A stretch of 64,000 nt of DNA, taken from assembly GCA_018268995.1 (NCBI GenBank), contig JAFDVL010000048.1, positions 48,819 through 112,818 of the forward strand, read 5' to 3'. The notes under the pieces are model-generated. The model saw only the letters and a list, made by a program, of their open reading frames with translations. It had not been told where the DNA came from and did no database searches. The position numbers and the translations under genes were made by a program. This DNA comes from Acidobacteriota bacterium. GTDB taxonomy: Bacteria; Acidobacteriota; Blastocatellia; RBC074. Shown here one piece after another: positions 1-8,338 of this stretch; positions within the stretch are counted from its first letter, which is position 1; every line of letters starts with the position of its first letter.

Positions 1-2387
1 TAGCGGATGGCTCCGCGTTGCGTCACAGTCCAATCAAAGCTGGTGCTGGCGGTTGCAGTTCCATCATTGACGTTAATCGTTGCGCGGTAGGTTCCGCTGG
101 TGGTTGTGGTGCCTGTGATGATGCCTGTTGCGGCGTTGATGGAGAGGCCAGCGGGTAAGCCGGTTGCGCTAAAGGTCAGCGCTTCGTTGTTTGGATCAAC
201 GGCGGTGATTGCCAAATTGACTATGTCCCCGACGAGATTTGTTTTTGCTCCCGGATCGGTGATGCGGGGCGCGCCATTGGTGAAAATTTGGATGACTTTG
301 GCGACGGAAGGAACGCCGTTGCTATTGATCGCAAAGAGCATCCAGTAGCCGGGAGTCAGAACATTGATGTTGCTGTGCAGCGTTAGTTGATATTGCCCCG
401 GAGCCTCTGTCGTGAAAGGCACCTGCAAATAATGTAGGTCAGAGTTTAAGTTGTGCGTCAGCCCTGACATTTTGATCAGGCTGAATTTGGTGATGCCCGC
501 GCTGGCCTGTACTGCAATGTTGCGGCCAGCCGCCGTAGTTGAAGGCGCGGCGGTGATGGCCGGGCGTTGCGCCAGGGTTCCATCCGCGTTGTACAAATAC
601 GGTGGTGTGAATACCTGATGATCGGGGTGATCAGCCGCACAGGCGCACAATCCGCCGCCGCCTGACCACACGCGCCCATCGGGCATAAGCAGTGCGACCG
701 AATGGTAATTGCGGGGCACGGAAATATTTGCCATCGGACGCCAGGCTTGCGTTGTTGGATTCCAGACTTCGGGTGTCAAAATCGTACCCTGATCGCTGAA
801 TTCAATGCCTGAAGTATTTCCGCCAATGACCATGACTTCGCCCGTGGGCAGCACGATGGCGTTGTGAAATTTGCGGGCATTGGCCATTGAGGTCGTCGCT
901 GTTTTGGTCGCTACTGCCCCATTGATGTCAATGGTCATCGCCTGATTTGTTGCGGCTTGCGTGTCACCGTTGATATGCCCTCCCGTAACCAGAATTTTCC
1001 CTTCGTTATACATCACCGAAGCGGAATATTTTGGATACCAGGAATTGTCCAACCCCGAATCCGTCACGCTGCCATTCCCATTGAAGTTGATCCAGTTCAT
1101 TTGCTGTGTGGGGCCGGTGTGAAAAATCAGCCCGTTAGGAGCGAGGTGCAAATATGGCAACCAGTTTTTTTGGTATCCGCTAAAGTTCAAAACCGGAGCC
1201 TGCAAATTCGCGCCTGTCAGCAACGTCCACCCTGCACCCGGTGTCCAGATTTCAGGATAAATGTCGCCCGGCTCGCCTAAGGCAGTGAAGACTTTGCCGT
1301 TGGGCAGCGCCACTGTGCCGGGATACCAGCGACCGCGATTCATGTTTTCAAGCCGCGCCCAGACATTGGTGCGAAAATCAAAAGCACTGGTCAGGTTGTT
1401 ATTGCCATCTCCGCCATTCACAAAGATGCGCCCGTCTTCCAGCATCACGGGGATGCCGCAAAACATCGCGTGAGAATTGTGATTTACGGTCGTAATCTGA
1501 TTTGTTTGTGGATTCCAGATAGCGGCGTTGGTACTTGTCCCGCCAGAAAAAGAAGTCAGATTGTTTGCCCCCCAGGCCAGAATGCGGCCATCTGGCAAAC
1601 TGGCAGCAGAAGCAAAAACGAACGGCCAGGTGACTTTCGCGCTCCACGAACCAAGAGTATTTTCATTCGCCTCAAGTTGAGCCTTGGTTGTGGGTGGCAC
1701 AAAAGCAGGATACTCCTTGGCTTTGGCCGCCAGAATGTAATCGTTGAAAACGTGATCTGGGTCATCTCCTCCGGTGGTATGCCGATGTGTGGGCAAGCTG
1801 GCACGACTGCTCAGACTTGTCTTGCGTTCCAGTTTGGCATCCGCCCAGGCCGCCCCAACCGTCGCGAGATTTCCTTCGGCATTGGTGACGACAAGCTTTA
1901 GTTCATTCCTGCCTGCCACCAGCAACGAAATCTGTCGCGTAAAGCTTGTGCTGGTCATCTTTCCGCTGGTAAAGATTCGCACGCCATCAGCAAAGACCTG
2001 GAATTCCACCGCACCACGATTTTCTGTTTCACCTGCCAAGCCAATGTTGGCCCGAAATTCCGTGTATTGCCCGGCGAGGGAATAACGCAAGGTGGAAGGA
2101 GCCATGACTAGGAGGCTATTTTGATAGCTAATTCCGTGCAGCGATACGACCTGATTTTGGGCACGCGCGCTTTGTTGCTCTATTGTCTGCGCTATCGGTT
2201 CCAGGCTGCTCAGATAAACAGTATTGTCGCTTCGTTGTACTCGCACCTCGCGCGTTGAGGCTGGTGATTCATCTTGTGCCTGAATCGTCAGACCGATGCC
2301 CCAAAAGACATTGGCGAAAGCGAGAGCAAAAAGAACAAAGAAAGAAAAAGAGCGAGGCGAAGACAAGCGGGGCAAATTTTTATTCAT
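1..2387 (-). CDS. Secreted copper-radical oxidase, galactose oxidase/GlxA-like (C-terminus cut by window edge)
   Basis: I translated this reading frame by hand from the ATG at 2387 to the left edge: 795 codons with no stop, so the C-terminus lies outside. A hydrophobic signal-like segment covers residues 10-35. An NPCBM-like carbohydrate-binding module follows at about 75-175, then a kelch propeller and an E-set (DUF1929-type) domain. A putative Ig (He_PIG-type) domain begins near residue 700. The residues that build the galactose oxidase copper/Cys-Tyr site can all be placed: Cys310 (MFCG), Tyr355 (RWYPG), Tyr561-His562 (NYHS) and His645 (LTHN). Their spacing is close to the fungal enzyme (228, 272, 495/496, 581). 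Known family members oxidise primary alcohols or aldehydes to the aldehyde or acid with release of H2O2. The substrate here cannot be read; the binding module suggests a glycan. It faces away from the rest of the window. Confidence 0.85.
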   Translation of the reverse strand, partial: MNKNLPRLSSPRSFSFFVLFALAFANVFWGIGLTIQAQDESPASTREVRVQRSDNTVYLSSLEPIAQTIEQQSARAQNQVVSLHGISYQNSLLVMAPSTLRYSLAGQYTEFRANIGLAGETENRGAVEFQVFADGVRIFTSGKMTSTSFTRQISLLVAGRNELKLVVTNAEGNLATVGAAWADAKLERKTSLSSRASLPTHRHTTGGDDPDHVFNDYILAAKAKEYPAFVPPTTKAQLEANENTLGSWSAKVTWPFVFASAASLPDGRILAWGANNLTSFSGGTSTNAAIWNPQTNQITTVNHNSHAMFCGIPVMLEDGRIFVNGGDGNNNLTSAFDFRTNVWARLENMNRGRWYPGTVALPNGKVFTALGEPGDIYPEIWTPGAGWTLLTGANLQAPVLNFSGYQKNWLPYLHLAPNGLIFHTGPTQQMNWINFNGNGSVTDSGLDNSWYPKYSASVMYNEGKILVTGGHINGDTQAATNQAMTIDINGAVATKTATTSMANARKFHNAIVLPTGEVMVIGGNTSGIEFSDQGTILTPEVWNPTTQAWRPMANISVPRNYHSVALLMPDGRVWSGGGGLCACAADHPDHQVFTPPYLYNADGTLAQRPAITAAPSTTAAGRNIAVQASAGITKFSLIKMSGLTHNLNSDLHYLQVPFTTEAPGQYQLTLHSNINVLTPGYWMLFAINSNGVPSVAKVIQIFTNGAPRITDPGAKTNLVGDIVNLAITAVDPNNEALTFSATGLPAGLSINAATGIITGTTTTSGTYRATINVNDGTATASTSFDWTVTQRGAIR

Positions 2388-2664
2388 GCTGCGTACCTAA
2401 TCGTTGGAGAAGGATGCAAAGCGCAATCAAGTGCAGATACTGCAATCGGATTGAGTTTTGCAGGTCTTGCTGAGAGTGCCCCTACTCTCAGGTGAGATTT
2501 TACGAACGGCATCAGACTAATATTGCCAATTGCCGCAACCTTCCGAAAAAATTCGGACATGCAATACATTTTTTATTGGGATTTTGTACGAAGACTGGTG
2601 GAGGGAAGGAAACGACGGGTTGGATGAACACTACGTCAACGCAATTTCAGCAACTAAGGAAAAG

Positions 2665-3384
2665 TTACTCAACACCGACTTCAAGCTTGAAAAATAAGAT
2701 GCGGCCACAATTCTCGCATTCGTAAATGTTTTCGCCGCGTCGAATGTCATTAAAAGCCTGTGGGCGAATTGTCATGCGACAGGCTGTGCAGGAATAATCG
2801 CGGGCTTCGGCTAATGCAACGCCGGATTTCAACCGGGCAACACGTTCATACGTGGCGCGTGTGGCGGGCGTGAGTTGCGCAATCAGCCGGGCACGCTCTT
2901 CGGTAAGCGAGGCAAGCTTTTGCCGATCTGCTTCCACAGAACTGGTGATGGCCGCAATCTGGCTGTCTACTTCAGCACGTTTGGCTTCGATCTCCGGCGA
3001 GCGTTCGTTGACCTTAGCTTCGAGCTTTTCCGTCTTTTCCATCAGCTTGATGATTTCGGTTTCTAATGTGCTGATGGTTTTTTTGGTGGCATCAATTTCG
3101 CGGACGGCGGTGGTGTATTGCTTTTCATTCGTGGCCTTCATTAAGTCGGCTTTGAATTTTTCCATTTTCGCCTGTTCCTCAGCGACATCGGCTTCTAATT
3201 GACGTCGCTCTGCCATCGCGGTGTCAAATTCTGTTTTCAAATCAAGAAATTCTTTGGCGGAGACAGCAAAGCCTTGTTCGATGGCTTCTCGGCGAGGTGG
3301 TAAAGAAGCGACTTCTGCGTTACAACGCTTGATTTCGATGTCTGTTTCTTGGAGCGAAATTAAGAGGCCTAATTCTGCGATCAA
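2665..3384 (-). CDS. C4-type zinc-ribbon coiled-coil protein (CT398/DUF164-like)
   Basis: The protein is 239 aa when started at the TTG at 3384, which has an AGGAG seven bases upstream. An ATG exists at 3486 but adds 34 residues that do not look like the family. Residues 1-180 are a long Glu/Lys/Ala-rich coiled coil. The C-terminus carries a four-cysteine zinc ribbon with paired CxxC motifs (CTAC and CENC) about 28 residues apart. This matches the CT398/YbgI-neighbour zinc-ribbon family found in many phyla, whose precise role is poorly known; links to secretion and sigma-54 chaperoning have been proposed. Family membership is clear and function is not. It is divergent from hemL, with about 240 bp between the two. 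Confidence 0.8.
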   Translation of the reverse strand: MIAELGLLISLQETDIEIKRCNAEVASLPPRREAIEQGFAVSAKEFLDLKTEFDTAMAERRQLEADVAEEQAKMEKFKADLMKATNEKQYTTAVREIDATKKTISTLETEIIKLMEKTEKLEAKVNERSPEIEAKRAEVDSQIAAITSSVEADRQKLASLTEERARLIAQLTPATRATYERVARLKSGVALAEARDYSCTACRMTIRPQAFNDIRRGENIYECENCGRILFFKLEVGVE

Positions 3385-3625
3385 GGGAGTTCTCCTGAGA
3401 AAACTATTTGCCACAACTTGCGGCACGGGATTGTTACCAAGTAAGCTCGTCGAGTTTGAGAAATGCAAAACAACGGAAATAATCACACAGGTATTTGAGT
3501 TTGTCCATTGTTCGCCGGAACCATTAGCGCTTAGCTCTCAGCTTTTAGCCCAGAATCTTCTGACGAATGCCCAAGCGTGAGCCACTTCTTACCAGCGAGC
3601 AGTGACAAATGTCCAATGGCACAAT

Positions 3626-4912
3626 ATGAACAACTATCCAATTTCATCTCAACTTTTTGAGCGCGCAAAACAGGTAATTCCCGGCGGGGTAAACAGCCCC
3701 GTTCGCGCTTTTCGCGGTGTGGGCGGCACTCCATTATTCATTAAGTCTGCCAAAGGGTGCTTTTTACACGACGCCGATGGCCGCGAATATATTGATTATG
3801 TCGGTTCCTGGGGGCCGATGATTTTGGGTCACGCGCATCCCGAAATCATTGCTGCTATTCAAGAAGTCGCCACGCATGGCACGAGTTTTGGCGCACCAAC
3901 CGAGCTGGAAATCGAGTTGGCCGAAGAAGTGATCCGGGCCTATCCTTCGATTGAAAAGCTGCGCCTGACTTCCAGCGGAACCGAAGCAACGATGTCAGCT
4001 TTGCGTGTGGCACGCGGGTTCACCGGACGCGCGAAAATCGTCAAATTTGAAGGGTGCTACCACGGACACGGCGATAGTTTGTTGGTAAAAGCAGGATCAG
4101 GTGTGGCCACACTTGGTTTGCCAGATTCGCCCGGCGTGTTGCCCGAAGTGGCGAGCAACACAATTACTGTTCCGTTCAATGATGTGCCTGCATTAGAAGC
4201 GGTCTTTGATCAGGCCGGAGCTGAAATAGCTGCGGTCATTATCGAACCTGTGGTTGGCAATATGGGCTGCGTGCCGCCGCAGGAAGGCTATTTGCAAGCC
4301 GTGCGCGATATTACTGCGAAACACGGCACGGTGTTGATTTTTGACGAAGTGATGACTGGATTTCGCGTGGCATTTGGCGGAGCGCAGGAGCGGTACGGGA
4401 TTACGCCGGATATGACGACGCTTGGCAAAATTATTGGCGGCGGATTGCCCGTCGGCGCGTTCGGTGGCAAACGCGAAATTATGGACTGCGTTGCTCCCGT
4501 CGGCCCGGTATATCAAGCGGGCACGCTTTCTGGGAATCCTCTTGCTGTGACGGCAGGTTTGACGCAATTGCGGCTACTGCGCAATCCTGAAATTTATGCT
4601 CACCTTGAACGCGTCACGAAAAAGCTGGTAGCTGGTTTTACTGAAGCCGCCTCTGAGGCAGGCGTGTCAACGGTCAGCAATCGGGTTGGTTCGATGTGTA
4701 CGGCATTTTTCACTGCGGAACCAGTCATTGATTGGACTACGGCAGCAAAAAGTGACCGCGAGGCGTTCGGACGCTTCTTTCACGCGATGCTGGAAGAAGG
4801 AGTTTATCTTGCGCCGTCACAATTCGAGGCTGCGTTTGTTTCATATGCGCACACCGATGAAATCATTGAGCGCACGATTGCTGCGGCCCGCAAAGCCTTT
4901 GCGAAGGTCTAA
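3626..4912 (+). CDS. hemL: Glutamate-1-semialdehyde 2,1-aminomutase
   Basis: The protein is 428 aa from the ATG at 3626, the usual length for the family. A GTG at 3602 would add eight residues, and neither start has a strong ribosome-binding site. It is a class III PLP-dependent aminotransferase fold that converts glutamate-1-semialdehyde to 5-aminolevulinate in the C5 haem/tetrapyrrole pathway. Diagnostic segments are the N-terminal PGGVNSPVRAF, the TSSGTEA cofactor loop, the EGCYHGHGD segment, IFDEVMTGFR, and the PLP lysine in TLGKIIGGGLPVGAFGG. Everything needed for activity is present. No other hem gene is nearby, so it appears to be a stand-alone transcription unit ending in a long inverted repeat. 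Confidence 0.97.
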   Translation: MNNYPISSQLFERAKQVIPGGVNSPVRAFRGVGGTPLFIKSAKGCFLHDADGREYIDYVGSWGPMILGHAHPEIIAAIQEVATHGTSFGAPTELEIELAEEVIRAYPSIEKLRLTSSGTEATMSALRVARGFTGRAKIVKFEGCYHGHGDSLLVKAGSGVATLGLPDSPGVLPEVASNTITVPFNDVPALEAVFDQAGAEIAAVIIEPVVGNMGCVPPQEGYLQAVRDITAKHGTVLIFDEVMTGFRVAFGGAQERYGITPDMTTLGKIIGGGLPVGAFGGKREIMDCVAPVGPVYQAGTLSGNPLAVTAGLTQLRLLRNPEIYAHLERVTKKLVAGFTEAASEAGVSTVSNRVGSMCTAFFTAEPVIDWTTAAKSDREAFGRFFHAMLEEGVYLAPSQFEAAFVSYAHTDEIIERTIAAARKAFAKV

Positions 4913-4943
4913 CGAAAAACGTCAGAAAAAGCCGTCTTCACAC

Positions 4944-4984
4944 AAACAGGGCAGAAAGAAAATAACTTTTTTTCTGCCCTGTTT
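4944..4984 (+). terminator. Perfect 14-bp inverted repeat after hemL
   Basis: A 14-base arm (4944-4957, AAACAGGGCAGAAA) is repeated exactly in reverse complement at 4971-4984, separated by an A/T-rich loop. It lies 31 bp after the hemL stop and could end its transcript. There is no U-run directly after the right arm, so intrinsic termination is plausible but not certain. Confidence 0.5.
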
Positions 4985-5117
4985 GCTGCTAACCGCTGCC
5001 TGGAAATGCAGCGGAAATTCAAAAGATTGGATGGCAAAAGTTTAATCTTAAACCGTGTAGAAAAAGTTTTGCCGAATCTGTTTCTTATGGTAAGAAAAGA
5101 CGCGTGGAGGAAGTAGA

Positions 5118-6086
5118 ATGCAAGCAGAGTCCGCACAAGAAAGCAAACAAGTAGACGTTTTACTGGTGGATGATGACCGGACAGGGTTGATGATTTTATC
5201 GCGCAGTCTGGAACGAGCTAACTTTACTGTGGCGACGGCCAACAGCGCGAGTGATGCACTTGAACTGCTCCGTCGGATTCGCCCTGAAGTAATTTTGGCA
5301 GACGTCAGCATGCCGGGAATGGATGGATTTGAATTTTTCCGCAAAGTTCGGGCACAGGGATTGGCCGATGTGCCTTTTATTTTTTGTTCCGGGCGTGATG
5401 GCGCACTAGATCGCATTTTGGGATTGCGTCTGGGCGCGGACGATTATCTGGTCAAGCCAATTGTCCCGGAAGAAGTGATTTTGAAAGTTCGTTTGCAGGT
5501 TACCAAAATGCAATACCTGCGTGCGTTGAAAACAGCGTTGGAAAGCAAGGATTCCTCCTCCATCATGAGCGGTTCTTTTGGGGGCATCAGCGTGATGGAT
5601 GTTTTACAAACGGCCCGGATGCTCGGCAATGGGGAATATGCAGTGCTTTTCACGACCGAGGAAGATAGCGCTGCTGTGTATCTCAAACACGGGCAGGTCT
5701 TACATGCTGAGACAGGATGGGGAGGCGGGCCAAAAGCCTTTGCGCGCATCCTGACCTGGGAGCGCGGAAAATTCAGCATTGAGAATAAACACTTCGATGA
5801 TGAACCCACCATGTCAGGCGCGCTGGAAGAAGTGCTGCTGGATCAGTTGGCGCAACTTGACGAGACGCAGGAGTTGCGAGGAAAAATCGAAGCCAAAGGC
5901 AAACGGTTTGCCACGAATATAAATGGTGCCATCCTCACAGAAAATGAAATCATGGTCTGCAACCTCTTAGAAAAGTATTCTTCCCTAGATACTCTTCTTG
6001 ATCAGTCTCCCCTGAGCGATAAGGAAACGGCACAGACTTTCTTGCAACTCTTAGAAAAAGGCACGATCAAAGTTGCTTCAGTTTGA
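5118..6086 (+). CDS. Response regulator with C-terminal DUF4388 (PATAN) domain
   Basis: The protein is 322 aa and starts after a good GGAGGAAG ribosome-binding site. Residues 13-130 are a CheY-like receiver with the acidic cluster DDD (18-20), phospho-acceptor Asp62 (ADVSMPGMDG) and Lys113 in LVKP. Residues about 150-245 form a DUF4388/PATAN domain (start SGSFGGISVMDVLQ, later VYLKHGQVLHAE). A C-terminal tail of about 75 residues resembles a small helical or winged-helix region. PATAN receivers in cyanobacteria and Deltaproteobacteria signal through protein contacts, often in pilus-dependent phototaxis or gliding. Its position next to the Pil-Chp-like operon, facing its distal end, makes it a plausible output regulator of that array; this is inferred. 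Confidence 0.85.
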   Translation: MQAESAQESKQVDVLLVDDDRTGLMILSRSLERANFTVATANSASDALELLRRIRPEVILADVSMPGMDGFEFFRKVRAQGLADVPFIFCSGRDGALDRILGLRLGADDYLVKPIVPEEVILKVRLQVTKMQYLRALKTALESKDSSSIMSGSFGGISVMDVLQTARMLGNGEYAVLFTTEEDSAAVYLKHGQVLHAETGWGGGPKAFARILTWERGKFSIENKHFDDEPTMSGALEEVLLDQLAQLDETQELRGKIEAKGKRFATNINGAILTENEIMVCNLLEKYSSLDTLLDQSPLSDKETAQTFLQLLEKGTIKVASV

Positions 6087-6101
6087 GCTTTTGCTCCAGC
6101 G

Positions 6102-7166
6102 CTATGGCAGCCTGGGAGCAATGGGGCTTGTCAGAATTGCATCCAAATCAGGAATCACAAACGGGGTTCCTTCCAAATCGAAAATCCCTTTTACGAAACT
6201 TGATTCCAAGGTGAGCGGCTGTTGCAGTGGCTGATAGGGAATTGGCAGGTGGAAAGTTTTTACCTGTGGAGTAACCAGAAATCCAATCGGTTCTGTTTGC
6301 TGTGGCCCGCGTGCAATCAATAAACGGCTGTTGGGATCAATTGACTTTGGATTGGCAGGCGTTGTGTGAATCCCCAGTCGCACTTTCAGGTCAATTACCG
6401 GAACGGGCAGATTGCGCCAATTGATAATGCCAAAAACATATGACGGAGCGTTGGGAACGGGGATGATTTTCGTCCATTTTGTGACCTGCTGTACTTGTGT
6501 GATGCTTAAACCAAAAGCGATTGGTGGCGCTTCTTCATCCTGTCCCAGCATTGCAGCGGGTAAAAAAATCAGCACTCGCGATGGCGTTTTTCGCAGGATT
6601 GCTGACGACCTGGTTTCAGTCGTGCGCGTCGGTATTGCATCTGATGATGAGACTATTTCTGGCAAAGAGCGAACGGCTTCTACAGATGTGGCATTGCTTC
6701 GTGGGCGCAACTGATTGGCATCGGCACAGAGGAGCCATTTTTCCTCCAGTTGCGCAATGCCTTTGAAAATCGGATCAGTGCCTGCCGCAACCATCGGCGG
6801 TAGCTTTACGAATTGCGGACAGGGAATGTCAACGCTGCCTGTGATGCGGTCAACGCGTAAGGCAAAAGGTTGGTTGGCTTTCAGTAACACAATGAAACCA
6901 TCAAGCGATGTTTGCGCATCCGGCTTTGGCGCTAATTGTAAACGATGTGCCAGATCGTAGACCGGCAACTTATCCTGTTGTGCTGCGACCCAGCCAAGTT
7001 GTGGATCTGCTGACATGGACTCCGGGCTAGCGTGCGGAGCCATTTGATTTGCCCGCGTGATGCTGCGCACTTCAGACAAATCGAAACAATATTCTTCATC
7101 CTGCACAGCACAACAAACGAGCCTGCGCTGTTGCGTTGTTGTGAAGGTTACATCTGATGATTTCAT
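6102..7166 (-). CDS. Double CheW-domain scaffold protein
   Basis: The 354-aa protein holds two CheW-like domains. The first spans about 10-155 (RRLVCCAVQDEEYCFDL, later VYDLAHRLQL) and the second about 195-350 (IAFGLSITQVQQV, FGIINWRNLPVPVIDLK). CheW domains couple receptors to the CheA kinase at the inner face of the membrane. It is the last gene of the chemosensory operon, 21 bp after cheB, in the place of ChpC in the Pseudomonas Chp system. Domain 1 is more divergent than domain 2, so one face may bind receptor and the other kinase; that is a guess. Confidence 0.85.
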   Translation of the reverse strand: MKSSDVTFTTTQQRRLVCCAVQDEEYCFDLSEVRSITRANQMAPHASPESMSADPQLGWVAAQQDKLPVYDLAHRLQLAPKPDAQTSLDGFIVLLKANQPFALRVDRITGSVDIPCPQFVKLPPMVAAGTDPIFKGIAQLEEKWLLCADANQLRPRSNATSVEAVRSLPEIVSSSDAIPTRTTETRSSAILRKTPSRVLIFLPAAMLGQDEEAPPIAFGLSITQVQQVTKWTKIIPVPNAPSYVFGIINWRNLPVPVIDLKVRLGIHTTPANPKSIDPNSRLLIARGPQQTEPIGFLVTPQVKTFHLPIPYQPLQQPLTLESSFVKGIFDLEGTPFVIPDLDAILTSPIAPRLP

Positions 7167-7187
7167 GCTGGCCTCTCCTGCAAATGA

Positions 7188-8285
7188 TCAATAACCCATC
7201 ATAAGCATCTGCGCGATTTTTTCTGGTGGCGCAATGTGATCTGCAACGCCTGCTTCGATGGCACGCTGCGGCATTCCTTTGGCTGTGCAGGTGTCAATCG
7301 CTTGCACAAAAGTGGTGCCGCCATGCTGGCGAATGGCAGCCAGGCCTTCGATCCCATCATTGCCTGTCCCTGTGAGCAAGATGCCACGCGCCTTTGCCCG
7401 ATAGACCTCCGCGACGGATTTCATGGTGTGATTAATCGAGGGGCAATGATCATCAAATTCCTCTGTCGCCAGGAACCGAAAACATCCGTCAGTTCCGACT
7501 TGCAAATGATACTGACCGGGCGTGATGAAAACGGTTCCTTTTTCCAATGGACTGCCCAAATTTGCTTCTTTGACCTGTAGCAGGAGTTGTTCATTCAACT
7601 GTTCTGCCAGTACCGACGTAAAAGACGGAGGCAAATGTTGTACAACCAGAATGCTACCGGAAAAATCCACTGGCAATTGACTGAGCATTCGCCGCAAGGC
7701 GACCGGCCCACCTGTGGAAGCTCCGGCCACAATCACTTTATCGGGCGTCTTCTCAACCCTTCCTGGTTGAGGAATGAACGCTGGTGTGCCATCAATGTCT
7801 ATTTGGGATGTTTGCTGATGACCCTTTTGATCAGGCAGGAGCACGCCCCGGGCAATTTGCTGCGTCAAGTTTCCTGTCGCAGGCGTGAGGTGCGCGGCCA
7901 CACGTACTTTGGCAATGATTTGGTGACGAATTGCATCTGGTTCAGCTTTTGAGCCAGGCGTAAATTTGAAGACGAAATCAACTGCGCCATGCTGCAATGC
8001 TTCTACGGTCATGGCTGCGGCCTGTAGATTGGAACCGCTAATAACAATCGTTGGTGTGACGCGAATTTGCTGGATGATTTTCAGGGCGGTGATGCCATTC
8101 ATATCCGGCATCTCTAATCCCATTGTAACGACATCCGGTTGCTGACGCTCAACCAAATCAATAATCTGCTGGCCACCGTAAGCCAGGCCTGTGACACGAA
8201 TATCCGGCACGGATTCAAGGTAGCTTTTAATTAAGCGGCAGACAGAAGGCGAACTGTCAGCAACAACGACGTGGATAGGCTTCAT
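7188..8285 (-). CDS. cheB: Chemoreceptor methylesterase CheB (ChpB-like) with degenerate receiver
   Basis: The 365-aa protein has a receiver (1-125), a linker, and a CheB methylesterase domain (about 180-365) that removes methyl groups from receptor glutamates. The esterase triad is intact: Ser190 (AGASTGG), His217 (VQHLPP) and Asp310 (GTGNDG). The receiver is not. The usual phospho-acceptor position in TLDxEMP reads TMGLEMP, so the Asp is Gly56 (codon GGA). One Asp of the usual N-terminal pair is also Ala9. The conserved lysine region (VFKF) is kept. Regulation by CheA phosphorylation as in E. coli CheB therefore looks unlikely. It sits 53 bp after cheA and 21 bp before the double CheW gene. 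Confidence 0.93.
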   Translation of the reverse strand: MKPIHVVVADSSPSVCRLIKSYLESVPDIRVTGLAYGGQQIIDLVERQQPDVVTMGLEMPDMNGITALKIIQQIRVTPTIVISGSNLQAAAMTVEALQHGAVDFVFKFTPGSKAEPDAIRHQIIAKVRVAAHLTPATGNLTQQIARGVLLPDQKGHQQTSQIDIDGTPAFIPQPGRVEKTPDKVIVAGASTGGPVALRRMLSQLPVDFSGSILVVQHLPPSFTSVLAEQLNEQLLLQVKEANLGSPLEKGTVFITPGQYHLQVGTDGCFRFLATEEFDDHCPSINHTMKSVAEVYRAKARGILLTGTGNDGIEGLAAIRQHGGTTFVQAIDTCTAKGMPQRAIEAGVADHIAPPEKIAQMLMMGY

Positions 8286-8338
8286 GGCAACTTCTACTCA
8301 CCTGAAAAGGCACTTTGTCCGTTCGCTTTTTCACTGCG

